Part shown: piece after piece, positions 8,017-15,723 of the stretch | How positions within the stretch are numbered: the stretch's first letter is position 1 | How the letters are laid out: each line of letters starts with the position of its first letter | NCBI GenBank assembly: GCA_900551265.1 | Contig: URVL01000012.1 | Coordinates: 1 to 26,018, forward strand | Length of the DNA stretch: 26,018 nucleotides | Direction: 5' to 3' | Source: an uncultured Eubacteriales bacterium | GTDB taxonomy: Bacteria; Bacillota; Clostridia; Oscillospirales; QAMX01 | Position numbers and translations under genes: made by a program | The notes under the pieces: generated by a model | What the model saw: the letters and a program-made list of their open reading frames with translations, nothing else | Databases searched by the model: none | What the model was told of the DNA's origin: nothing

Positions 8017-9186
8017 CTATTTCGTATTATAAGTATCGTCAAGATCCGCAACAACTGACGGCGCCGCCATTTCCTTGTGGCGGGAAACGGCAATACGTTT
8101 TTTTAATTCCTCATAATAAAGATCTTCATCTAATGGAATTTCCACCGTACGGCCCAGCCACGCAGAGAGATGCATGGCATTTGACAGCGTCAAACCATTG
8201 ATGCCCTCCTCGCCTCGGGCCACAAGCGGTTCGCCCCGCAGGATCGCACCCGCAAAAGCGTTCAAAACGCCGACATGCTGCTCGCTCTTACCGTCCGTCT
8301 GCACTTCGGTACAGGTAAGCTTTGGCGCGCCAAACGGAACCGTATTCTTTTTTGACCACTCCTGCTCGCTGCACTCGGCCTTCCACATATAAAGTTTACC
8401 GTTTTCGCTCACGAGTTTTCCCTGGTCAAAATTAATTTCAAAACGGTTCGTACCAGCACAGTCTCCCGTTGTCGTGACGAACGTACCAGTCGCACCATTT
8501 GGGTATTCGACATAAGCCGTCACGTCGTCCTCCACCTCAATATCATGCCATTTTCCGAAAGACATGTGCGCCTCCACGCGCGACGGCATTCCGCAGATCC
8601 ACTGCCAATAGTCGAGGTTGTGCGGACACTGGTTCAAAAGTACACCGCCTCCCTCACCGGCCCAGGTAGCACGCCAGGCGCCGGAATCATAGTACGCCTG
8701 CGGACGATACCAGTTTGTGATAATCAGACTCGTGCGGCGTATCGCGCCTAACTCACCAGATTGAACAATTTCGCGCATTTTACGATAAATATGGTCGGTG
8801 CGCTGATTAAACATCATGGCAAAAATGGCATTTGACTTCGCAGCCGCTTCATTCATCTCACGAACCTGTTTCGTATACACACCGGCAGGTTTTTCGCTCA
8901 TGGCATGAATGCCGCGTGCAAGCGCCTCCATTACGTATTTTGGATGGAAGTAGTGCGGCGTGGCCACAATCACCGCGTCAATCAGTCCGCTGTCCAGCAT
9001 CTGTATGGCATCGTCAAACACCGTAACACTTTCCGGATACTGCTGTTTTGCAAACGCGCGGCGTTCCGGCGCAATGTCCGCTACAGCCGTCAGCGTAATT
9101 TCCGGGCACTTGCCCTCCAAAATGTTTTTGCAATGTCCCGAGCCCATATTGCCTATTCCGATTATGCCAATTCTTACCTTGTCCAC
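8017..9186 (-). CDS. Gfo/Idh/MocA-family sugar dehydrogenase (copy 1)
   Basis: This 389-residue NAD(P)-dependent oxidoreductase has an N-terminal Rossmann domain with GIIGIGNMGSGH, then AVIVATPHYFH and the family lysine in MSEKPAGVY. The C-terminal substrate domain contains GEGGGVLLNQCPHNLDYWQW, where the His is a probable catalytic residue. The family oxidises sugar or inositol hydroxyls, often at C3. The start is a GTG at 9186 with AGGAGG upstream; an ATG start would shorten the Rossmann motif. It lies 17 bases after a TIM-barrel isomerase gene in the same operon. It aligns end to end with the second copy at 14340-15512, so the two are clear paralogues. The substrate cannot be read from the sequence. 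Confidence 0.9.
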   Translation of the reverse strand: MDKVRIGIIGIGNMGSGHCKNILEGKCPEITLTAVADIAPERRAFAKQQYPESVTVFDDAIQMLDSGLIDAVIVATPHYFHPKYVMEALARGIHAMSEKPAGVYTKQVREMNEAAAKSNAIFAMMFNQRTDHIYRKMREIVQSGELGAIRRTSLIITNWYRPQAYYDSGAWRATWAGEGGGVLLNQCPHNLDYWQWICGMPSRVEAHMSFGKWHDIEVEDDVTAYVEYPNGATGTFVTTTGDCAGTNRFEINFDQGKLVSENGKLYMWKAECSEQEWSKKNTVPFGAPKLTCTEVQTDGKSEQHVGVLNAFAGAILRGEPLVARGEEGINGLTLSNAMHLSAWLGRTVEIPLDEDLYYEELKKRIAVSRHKEMAAPSVVADLDDTYNTK

Positions 9187-9203
9187 GTTTGCTTCCTCCT
9201 CCT

Positions 9204-9980
9204 TTATGTCAGGCCTACGGCCCTTAAATTTTCAAAACTCCTCGCCAAACAAGTAAACGGATCTTCGCCATAGCAATCATCCTGCTCTACAAGCAGGTAT
9301 GCCGTCCCGGCATCTTCCGCCGCAGAAAGTATTGCGTCAAAATTCATGTTCCCCTCGTAAACCGGCGCCATGCGGATACCGCCAAGGCCCTCTCCGGGGA
9401 CAAACGTCATATCCTTCAGATGAACGCACGGTACACGTCCACGTAATTTTCGCAGCCACCAGACCGGATCGCCGCCGCCTGCCTGTACCCAATAGGTGTC
9501 CAGAGTAATGCCCAGTTCCTCCGGCGCGAAATCGTCAATCATCCGGTCCAGTATTATTTCGCGTCCGTGCCCTGTACGCGCAAACTCAATATTATGATTA
9601 TGATACATCAGCAATTTATCAGCTGCGGCAATTTTCTGTGCTACGGCCTTAAAATCCTGTACAAACGCGTCATACCAGTCGCCCCGTTCCATTCCGCCCG
9701 GTGCCATGCCCACGCCAATATACCGGCAGCCAAACGTCTGATGCTCACGGATGACGGCGTCGGTCTCGGCCAGGATTCGCTGCGGCGGAGTGTGTGTAAT
9801 CACGCAGGACAATCCGTTTTTTTTCAATTGCTCTGCCAGCCACTCCGCCTCAAACGCACAGGTGCCAGATACCTGCACCGTCCGGTAACCAATGTCGGCA
9901 ACCTTTTTCAGCGTCTCCGAAAAGCCGCTCAACGTTTTTGTAAACTCTCGAACCGTATATAACTGTGCGCCCAACTGCAT
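9204..9980 (-). CDS. Sugar phosphate isomerase/epimerase-type TIM barrel (short form)
   Basis: This 258-residue protein is of the AP-endonuclease-2-like TIM-barrel superfamily (xylose isomerase-like). Metal-site segments appear in order: THTPPQ, YHNHNIEF, LDTYWVQAGG, HLKDM and a late LLVEQDD. Members isomerise or epimerise sugars or keto-sugars, or catalyse dehydration or elimination on oxidised sugars. It starts with an ATG 19 bases after the preceding TIM-barrel gene, with AAGGGATG upstream. The neighbouring dehydrogenase suggests it works on the oxidised product. The two TIM barrels of the operon are distinct in sequence and not a recent duplication. Exact reaction unknown. Confidence 0.85.
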   Translation of the reverse strand: MQLGAQLYTVREFTKTLSGFSETLKKVADIGYRTVQVSGTCAFEAEWLAEQLKKNGLSCVITHTPPQRILAETDAVIREHQTFGCRYIGVGMAPGGMERGDWYDAFVQDFKAVAQKIAAADKLLMYHNHNIEFARTGHGREIILDRMIDDFAPEELGITLDTYWVQAGGGDPVWWLRKLRGRVPCVHLKDMTFVPGEGLGGIRMAPVYEGNMNFDAILSAAEDAGTAYLLVEQDDCYGEDPFTCLARSFENLRAVGLT

Positions 9981-9999
9981 GCCATCACATCCCTTCTCG

Positions 10000-10842
10000 T
10001 CAGGCCTCTAAAATTGACTTCAATGCTCTCACCGCAACATCAAATGCCGCACGCTTTGACGGATAAATATCCTCTTTGATGCTGCGCTGCTCTCGCTCAA
10101 GCTGAGAAAGCCCTGCAAAAATGGCGAGATGTGGTTCAATGGAGAGTACCCTGCCACCCTGGTCTCCGAACTTTGCAATAATTTCCGCCAAATGTCCAAC
10201 GCCCTTGCCAGGGGCGACGACCTTGCCATCCGGAAGCGCGTCTTTGATATGCATGTACGCGACATAAGGCGCCAGCATCTCCCATGCAGTAAGCGTTTCC
10301 TGGTCCGACTGAATAAAATTTGCAGGGTCAAATACCGCACGCATACCCGGTACAGACTGCATGATATCCAGACATTCAGGCGCCCGCTCACCGTAAATTC
10401 CCTTTTCATTCTCGTGGCACAGCAATAGCCCGCTGTCCTTCGATTCTTCGGCCAATTGCAGCAGGCGAGACATTACCTCATCGCGATAACGCGCGCGGTT
10501 TGGATCATCCTTCGGCATATAAAAGCTAAACATGCGTATGCATTTTGCACCAAGAATTTCTCCAATCTCCAGCGTCCTGCGAAACTGCTCGACATGCGGC
10601 GCAAACGGATCCATCACACCGATTTTTCCAATCGGAGACCCCATTGACCAGACGGAAATTCCTGCATCGTCCAAACGTTTTTTGACTTCTCGCGCTCCAC
10701 GGTCAGAAAGCGCGACCGCCGGCCCTGAGTCAAGCCCACGCAGTTCAATATAGGAGATTCCATTTTCCGTCAGCGCCCTGATCTGGCCATCCAGCTGTGA
10801 ATCAGCCTCGTCTGCAAACGCACAAAGTTTAAACGCATTCAT
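10000..10842 (-). CDS. Sugar phosphate isomerase/epimerase-type TIM barrel (long form)
   Basis: This 280-residue protein is of the same AP-endonuclease-2-like superfamily. It has IELRGLDSG near the N-terminus and probable metal ligands in LLCHENEKGIYGE, VFDPANF, YMHIKDA and VLSIEPHL. It is the first gene of the operon and has a strong GGAGGGAG ribosome site. A promoter lies about 100 bases upstream. Paired with another TIM barrel, a Gfo/Idh/MocA dehydrogenase and a fucosidase, it probably belongs to a sugar or glycoside catabolic route inside the cell. The substrate is not readable from the sequence. Confidence 0.85.
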   Translation of the reverse strand: MNAFKLCAFADEADSQLDGQIRALTENGISYIELRGLDSGPAVALSDRGAREVKKRLDDAGISVWSMGSPIGKIGVMDPFAPHVEQFRRTLEIGEILGAKCIRMFSFYMPKDDPNRARYRDEVMSRLLQLAEESKDSGLLLCHENEKGIYGERAPECLDIMQSVPGMRAVFDPANFIQSDQETLTAWEMLAPYVAYMHIKDALPDGKVVAPGKGVGHLAEIIAKFGDQGGRVLSIEPHLAIFAGLSQLEREQRSIKEDIYPSKRAAFDVAVRALKSILEA

Positions 10843-10934
10843 ATCGCCACTCCCTCCTTCGATGATTTTGTATTGCCAATGGTCTGCTTCAAATTACTAT
10901 GGTGCAAGACTGTATCATCCCACTTTTTAGAATC

Positions 10935-10973
10935 ATATTTACGAAATATACGGTTTTCGCGGCACAACTTCAA
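10935..10973 (-). promoter_or_regulatory. Promoter and possible operator of the TIM-barrel/Gfo/GH29 operon
   Basis: On the minus strand TTGAAG (10973-10968), a 17-nt spacer and TATATT (10950-10945) form a promoter. A hyphenated dyad ATATTT-ACG-AAATAT (10935-10949) covers the -10 element and could be a repressor site. The rest of the 307-bp intergenic region (10843-11149) holds the leader of this operon, the divergent promoter at 11086-11114 and an A-rich stretch. I see no gene in it. Confidence 0.5.
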
Positions 10974-11085
10974 GTCTTATTATTGATTATACACAATCAG
11001 AGAAGAAAAGGAAAGGCCATCTCAAAAAATCAACAATTCTTTTTAAAAAAAATGTACGGTCACTTCCGCAAACGCTTTCGCCGTC

Positions 11086-11114
11086 TTGCTGTGCGAGCAA
11101 AATTATGGTATAGT
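11086..11114 (+). promoter_or_regulatory. Promoter of the RNA methyltransferase gene
   Basis: TTGCTG (11086-11091), a 17-nt spacer and TATAGT (11109-11114) lie 36 bases before the ATG of the methyltransferase gene. GAGG at about -10 serves as ribosome site. Confidence 0.6.
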
Positions 11115-11149
11115 AAAAGAAATCGCTGAGAACTATTTTTGAGGTTTAT

Positions 11150-11989
11150 ATGAATCCCGAACTTTTTTCTGAATTAAAACCAAAGATCCGTGAGGTCGGC
11201 CTGCAGCACGGCGTTATCAACCGGGTTCGCAACTTGATCTCAAATTCCAAGCCCAATCCAGAACGTCTTTTTGTGATTGAAGGGATCTGGGCGCACAACA
11301 AAGCCCTTATGACAAATCTCCCGGTTGTTTCTTTCGTGATATGTCCAGAATATATCTATACGCCGGAATCTGAAGCACTTGTCCGGCAGTTTTCTGCTTT
11401 CGTAGACGAGATCTATGTCGTCTCTGCAAAGACCTTCGACAGGCTGAGCGAACGGGACAAGCCGGATGGACTTCTCTCGATTTGCCGTTTTCCGGTACGC
11501 CGTCCAGAAGATCTTGTCCTCCCAGAAAATGCATGCATTGTTGTGCTCGACGGGCTTGAGATTCCCGGCAACATTGGTACCATTATTCGCACCTGCGACG
11601 GTGCGGATGTGGACGCCGTACTTGTTTGTAACCGTCGCGCACGACTTTCTCACCCAAAAGTAATCAAGGGAAGCATGGGGGCTGCTTTCCGTATTCCCAT
11701 TGTAGAGTTTACAGATGGCATAGATTGTGCCGCCTGGCTTCGGGAACACGGCTTCTCCATTTATCTGGCCGATACGCGCGCGGAAAAGGCATACTACGAT
11801 TATAACTATCAAGGCCGTTGCGCGCTCATTATGGGCAGCGAACGGTATGGCATTCACCGTGAGTGGTACGCAAATGAGCCCCATATGTTGATGATTCCCA
11901 TGCTGGGTATCTGTGACTCGCTAAACGTCGGAGTTGCGGCTTCCATACTCATTTATGAGATGAGCCTCAAAATCAAAGGGATGAAGTAA
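11150..11989 (+). CDS. SpoU/TrmH-family (SPOUT) RNA 2'-O-methyltransferase
   Basis: This 279-residue protein has an N-terminal RNA-substrate-binding-like region (ERLFVIEGIWAHNKAL) and a C-terminal SPOUT knot. The three family motifs are in order: IPGNIGTIIRTCDGADV, CALIMGSERYGI and MLMIPMLGICDSLNVGVAASILIYE. SPOUT enzymes methylate ribose 2'-OH in rRNA or tRNA with S-adenosylmethionine. The conserved Asn and Arg of motif 1 and the Ser-Leu-Asn of motif 3 are all present, so it should be active. It has its own promoter and a terminator right behind it, so it is a single-gene unit. Target RNA unknown. Confidence 0.9.
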   Translation: MNPELFSELKPKIREVGLQHGVINRVRNLISNSKPNPERLFVIEGIWAHNKALMTNLPVVSFVICPEYIYTPESEALVRQFSAFVDEIYVVSAKTFDRLSERDKPDGLLSICRFPVRRPEDLVLPENACIVVLDGLEIPGNIGTIIRTCDGADVDAVLVCNRRARLSHPKVIKGSMGAAFRIPIVEFTDGIDCAAWLREHGFSIYLADTRAEKAYYDYNYQGRCALIMGSERYGIHREWYANEPHMLMIPMLGICDSLNVGVAASILIYEMSLKIKGMK

Positions 11990-12010
11990 CCAGCGTAATT
12001 TCTATTGTTT

Positions 12011-12040
12011 AAAAAAGCAGGCGTAAATGCCTGCTTTTTT
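12011..12040 (+). terminator. Intrinsic terminator after the methyltransferase gene
   Basis: Arms 12011-12022 and 12029-12040 pair perfectly around a 6-nt loop. The stem starts with six A and ends with six T, a textbook + strand terminator 22 bases after the stop codon. Confidence 0.9.
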
Positions 12041-12052
12041 GGACGGAAACGG

Positions 12053-12112
12053 TTGATTTATGTATTGTATCCCTGTATAATTATAATCATCTCTGTATGT
12101 CATATCATACAG
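12053..12112 (+). promoter_or_regulatory. Promoter with downstream dyad for the PfoR-like gene
   Basis: TTGATT (12053-12058), a 17-nt spacer and TATAAT (12076-12081) form a strong promoter. Just downstream, CTGTATG and CATACAG (12093-12099 and 12106-12112) form a dyad over the start of the transcript, a position typical of repressor operators. It could also be a 5' mRNA hairpin. Confidence 0.65.
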
Positions 12113-12155
12113 GAACCGCTGGTTTGATTAAGATACAGAAACGAGGAGCTTATTC

Positions 12156-13232
12156 ATGAACAAGGAACACACATCAAAATTGCGGAAGTTTTTGGACAGC
12201 AAAAATATTACGCTTTCACCCAAGGTCTATTTTATTGACGCGATGGGTAATATGGCGCTCGGGCTGTTTGCATCGCTCTTAATTGCAACGATCCTGGAGA
12301 CACTCGGTTCCTGGACGCACTGGGCATTTCTCACAGAATCCGCATCCTTCGCCAAAGAAGCAACGGGTGCCGCACTGGGTGTCGCGGTTGCCTATGCGCT
12401 GAAGGCACCGCCGCTCGTTCTGGTTTCCGCTGCCGCAGTTGGCTATGCCGGTAACGGTCTTGGCGCCACATACTGGATCGACGGCGCCGAACTCTCTCTG
12501 ACTGCCGGGCCTGCCGGTGCATTCGTCGCAGCGATCATTGCTGTAGAACTGGGGAAGCTTGTTTCAAAGACAACCAAGGTCGACATTCTTGTCACTCCGG
12601 TTGTTACCATTCTTTCCGGTGTGGCGATCGCAAAGCTCGCCTGTCCGGTTATTGCCTATTTGATGTATATGCTCGGCAGCTTCGTGAATACCGCGACGGA
12701 GTTGCAGCCATTTGTCATGGGCATCATCGTTTCTGTTGTTGTTGGTATGGTACTCACGCTCCCGATCAGTTCTGCAGCGCTGTGTGCCATGATAGGCATT
12801 ACAGGTCTCGCCGGCGGTGCCGCAACAGCGGGATGTTGCGCGCAAATGATTGGCTTTGCCGTCATCAGTTTCCGTGAAAATCGATGGAGCGGGCTTGTTG
12901 CACAAGGTCTCGGTACGTCCATGCTTCAAATGGGTAATATCTGTCGCCGGCCTGCAATCTGGCTTCCTCCCACACTTGCATCCGCAATCTGCGGTCCGGT
13001 GGCCACCGTCCTTTTTCAACTCGAGTGCACCGGCGTTGCTGCCGGTATGGGCACCTGTGGTCTGGTCGGCCCGCTCGGTATTATCAGCGCAATGCCGGAG
13101 GGCGGCGCTATGATGTGGACTGGTATTCTTCTCGTCTGTTTTATCCTTCCCGCCGTACTTTCACTACTTTTTAACGCATTTTTCCGCAAAATCGGCTGGA
13201 TACATGACGGCGACATGAAATTGGAGCTGTAA
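12156..13232 (+). CDS. PTS EIIC_2-family (PfoR-like) membrane protein
   Basis: This 358-residue, highly hydrophobic protein has about eight to ten membrane segments rich in Gly, Ala and Val. It matches the layout of the PTS_EIIC_2 family, which includes the clostridial PfoR protein. Recognisable segments are YFIDAMGNMALGLFASLLI near the N-terminus and CGLVGPLGIISAMPEGG near the C-terminus. The family looks like a PTS permease domain, but members usually stand alone. No EIIA or EIIB domain or gene is present here, so phosphorylating transport by this gene alone is doubtful. It has a GAGGAG ribosome site, its own promoter and dyad, and a long palindromic terminator. Substrate unknown; a regulatory role as proposed for PfoR is possible. 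Confidence 0.75.
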   Translation: MNKEHTSKLRKFLDSKNITLSPKVYFIDAMGNMALGLFASLLIATILETLGSWTHWAFLTESASFAKEATGAALGVAVAYALKAPPLVLVSAAAVGYAGNGLGATYWIDGAELSLTAGPAGAFVAAIIAVELGKLVSKTTKVDILVTPVVTILSGVAIAKLACPVIAYLMYMLGSFVNTATELQPFVMGIIVSVVVGMVLTLPISSAALCAMIGITGLAGGAATAGCCAQMIGFAVISFRENRWSGLVAQGLGTSMLQMGNICRRPAIWLPPTLASAICGPVATVLFQLECTGVAAGMGTCGLVGPLGIISAMPEGGAMMWTGILLVCFILPAVLSLLFNAFFRKIGWIHDGDMKLEL

Positions 13233-13277
13233 TACGTGCCCCGATACCCAAAATCAAAGCGTTCGTATTTCCTGAAA

Positions 13278-13317
13278 AGAGTGCCGGGACAGAAACATGT
13301 TTCTGTCCCGGCACTCT
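13278..13317. terminator. Perfect 40-bp palindrome between convergent genes
   Basis: Bases 13278-13317 form a perfect palindrome (20-nt arms, no loop), GC-rich at the base and AT-rich at the tip. It lies between the PfoR-like gene and the convergent reductase pseudogene. On the minus strand it is followed by TTTTCAGG and on the + strand by ATTTCC, so it is probably a bidirectional terminator with modest U-tracts. Confidence 0.75.
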
Positions 13318-13347
13318 ATTTCCACGCTGCTATGCCATAACAGCCGG

Positions 13348-14260
13348 CTATGCCTCTACACCGCGAATATACTCGGCCGCAGCTGTTGCCGCAACCGCAC
13401 CGTCTGCCGCAGCCGTGATGATTTGGCGCAGACGCTTTGTTCTGGTATCCCCCGCGGCATAAATCCCTGGAACGTTCGTTTTGCAGTCTTCGCCCGCTAT
13501 CAAGTATCCGTTGCTATCAAGCGCCACGCAGTCTGCAAATATGGCGTTTTCCGGCTCAAGGCCAATCGCAACAAATACGGCGTCCACATCCAGATGATAG
13601 TTCTCTCCGCCATCCGTGCGGCGAAGCTCAATACCCTCTACTTTGTTCCCGCCGTAAATCCTCTCCGGCACACTGGAAAAACAAAGCGTTATATTCTCTT
13701 TGGCGCGAACCTCATCAGCCTCTACGCTGTGAACGCGAAAATCGGCTCTACGATAAATCAAATACACTTTTGTACAAATGCGCGAGAGGTATAACGCATC
13801 CTCGAACGCCGTATTTCCACCACCGATTACGCAGACAGTCTTTCCACGAAAAAAGTTTCCATCGCATACGCCGCAGTAGGAGACGCCGCGCCCCATATAC
13901 TCTTCTTCACCGGCGCACCCCAACTTCCGACGTTTCGCCGTTTGCAAGAATGACAGCCTTCGCTTCATAACTGCCCTTTTCTGTTGTAATCACTTTTATC
14001 TCTCCACGCAGAGAAAGCCCTGTCACACGTTCCATGCGAATGTCGGTGCCAAAAAGCTCTGCCTGGCGGCGTAACTCCTCTGCAAAGCGCCAACCCTCAA
14101 TTTTGGTAATGGCAGGATAGTTTTCAATTTCAGACGTCGTAATCGTCTGGCCGCCACAGGTCAGCGACTCCAAGACAAGGGGCTTGATCCCCGCGCGTGC
14201 CGCATAAATCGCAGCAGTTAGACCCGCAGGGCCGCCGCCAATAATCATTAAATCGTGCAT
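13348..14260 (-). pseudogene. Thioredoxin-reductase-like flavoprotein, frameshifted
   Basis: Two minus-strand frames together make one FAD/NAD(P)-dependent disulfide oxidoreductase of about 300 residues. The first (from ATG 14260) has the FAD motif IIGGGPAGLTAAIYAARAG and ENYPAI, and runs to AKAVILANGETS before a premature TGA near 13907. The second carries RKLGCAGEEEYMGRGVSYC, the redox motif CGVC, NAD(P) motif VIGGGNTAFEDAL and the FAD motif GIYAAGDTR. The switch lies at about 13928-13934, where the family has T-P-R-K-L; two bases lost, or one gained, would explain it. All catalytic parts survive on either side, so the lesion is recent or a sequencing error. It lies 79 bases after the second Gfo gene and is probably cotranscribed with it. 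Confidence 0.85.
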
Positions 14261-14339
14261 ACCTCACACTCCCGATCCGAAGTTATCTCAGTTTTCACCG
14301 TTTCAATCTTATCCATACGTCACACGGTATAGCAGCATC

Positions 14340-15512
14340 TTACCACCGCACTTGCCAGCGCTCGCTATACTCCTGTGCCGTGCCATGAGAGACAAACAAC
14401 GGCGTCTTCTCAGATGCATCAATTTTTTCCTGCAGCAACCGCATATACAATTCTTCGTCAAACGGCAAGTTTGTCCATGCATCCGTCCATGAAGAGAGAT
14501 ATGCTGCATTCGAGAGCATAAGCTCGCAGATCCCCTCATCGCCAGGCGCAATCAAAGGCGTATGGTACAGGATTGCATCTGCAAAATTTCGCAAAATGCC
14601 GCAATGCGCCGCTTCGGGCTCCGTAGGTACAATCTCTTCATAGGAAATTTCCGGCTTGTACATGCCAATTGGGGACGTAAAGCAAAAATCCCGTTCATGC
14701 TCTGACAAACGCCACCATTTCAGTTTTCCATCTTCCAAGACAATCTTGCCAAGGTCACCGCTTATTTCAAGCCGGTTCGTTCCGGGACACTCTCCCGTTG
14801 TCGTAATAAATGTTGCAGTTGCTCCATTTTCATACTCGGCATAGATCGTCGCATCGTCTTCCACCTCAATATTGTGGTATTTTGCGATATGACAAAATGC
14901 ACGTACCCGATATGGCATACCAAAGATCCACTGAAGAATATCAAGGTTATGTGGCGCCTGATTCAAAAGTACGCCGCCGCCTTCGCCTCCCCAGCTCGCG
15001 CGCCAGGCGCCGGAATCATAATACGCCTGTGTACGATACCAATTTGTAATAATCCACACCGCGCGTTTTCGCACGCCCAGCGCACCAGACTCTACGAGTT
15101 CCTTTGCGCGGCGAAACAACGGATTCGTTCGCTGATTAAACATCACTGCATAAACTTTTCCCGTCTCGTGCGCCACAGCAATTGCTTCGCGGACACGGGA
15201 GACAGCGACATCCATCGGTTTTTCCGACAACACATGCAAACCGGCGCGCATTGCCTCGGCTGAAATAGAAGCATGAAAACAGTGTGGCGTTGCCACAATA
15301 ACGGCATCCGCCAAGCCGCTCGCCAGCAGTTCGTCATGCGTTGCAAAAATAGCGATATCCGGATACAGTTTCGCAGCAAGCGCACGCTTTGCCACGTCGT
15401 TATCGCAGATGCAGGTTAATTCCAGCCCCGAAATTTCACCATTTGCAATTGCTTTCGTATGAGCGCTGCCCATATTCCCAAAGCCGATGATGCCCGTTCT
15501 TACCTTATCCAT
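14340..15512 (-). CDS. Gfo/Idh/MocA-family sugar dehydrogenase (copy 2)
   Basis: This 390-residue paralogue of the dehydrogenase at 8017-9186 shares MDKVR, GIIGFGNMGSAH, ADAVIVATPHCFH, LSEKPMDV and GEGGGVLLNQAPHNLDILQW. The two also share the long stretches around ITNWYRxQAYYDSGAWRA and FITTTGECPGTNRLEI. The same cofactor binding and probable C3-OH sugar oxidation are expected. The sequences differ most in the last third, which forms part of the substrate pocket, so the substrates may differ. It has its own promoter and an inverted repeat upstream, with GTGAGG before the ATG. It is not next to a glycosidase; its partner downstream is the broken flavoprotein gene. Confidence 0.9.
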   Translation of the reverse strand: MDKVRTGIIGFGNMGSAHTKAIANGEISGLELTCICDNDVAKRALAAKLYPDIAIFATHDELLASGLADAVIVATPHCFHASISAEAMRAGLHVLSEKPMDVAVSRVREAIAVAHETGKVYAVMFNQRTNPLFRRAKELVESGALGVRKRAVWIITNWYRTQAYYDSGAWRASWGGEGGGVLLNQAPHNLDILQWIFGMPYRVRAFCHIAKYHNIEVEDDATIYAEYENGATATFITTTGECPGTNRLEISGDLGKIVLEDGKLKWWRLSEHERDFCFTSPIGMYKPEISYEEIVPTEPEAAHCGILRNFADAILYHTPLIAPGDEGICELMLSNAAYLSSWTDAWTNLPFDEELYMRLLQEKIDASEKTPLFVSHGTAQEYSERWQVRW

Positions 15513-15536
15513 ACCTCACGACCTTTCTTATCTGTG

Positions 15537-15592
15537 ATTATAGCAAAGCTACCGTCTTTTTACAAGGAGCAAGCTTGACACGAGTCAAGCTT
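15537..15592 (-). promoter_or_regulatory. Promoter and upstream dyad of the second Gfo gene
   Basis: On the minus strand TTGTAA (15565-15560), a 17-nt spacer and TATAAT (15542-15537) form a strong promoter. Directly upstream, AAGCTTGAC and GTCAAGCTT (15571-15579, 15584-15592) are perfect inverted arms 4 nt apart. That position suits an activator or repressor site. Confidence 0.7.
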
Positions 15593-15614
15593 TTGCTGCT
15601 AAAAAGATTATAAA

Positions 15615-15644
15615 AAAACGGCATGGCTTTATCCATGCCGTTTT
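15615..15644 (-). terminator. Terminator of the FMN reductase gene
   Basis: Arms 15615-15626 and 15633-15644 pair perfectly around a 6-nt loop. On the minus strand the stem is followed by a run of seven T including its base, giving a strong intrinsic terminator 80 bases after the reductase stop. Confidence 0.88.
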
Positions 15645-15723
15645 GCCTGTTCCAAATGATTCGAAAATCTTTTACGGGATAACGACCGCACCCTGTTCTG
15701 ACTCTCCGCGCCGTATTTTTCTC

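Noticed and set aside
11060..11075. Possible catabolite-repression (cre) site
   Set aside because: It matches the core but differs at both outer consensus positions, and no second site supports it.
14248..14316. 22-codon minus-strand frame starting MDKIETVKTE, overlapping the start of the reductase pseudogene
   Set aside because: Its start context resembles that of the second Gfo gene, but the frame is tiny, has no good ribosome site and overlaps the reductase start.
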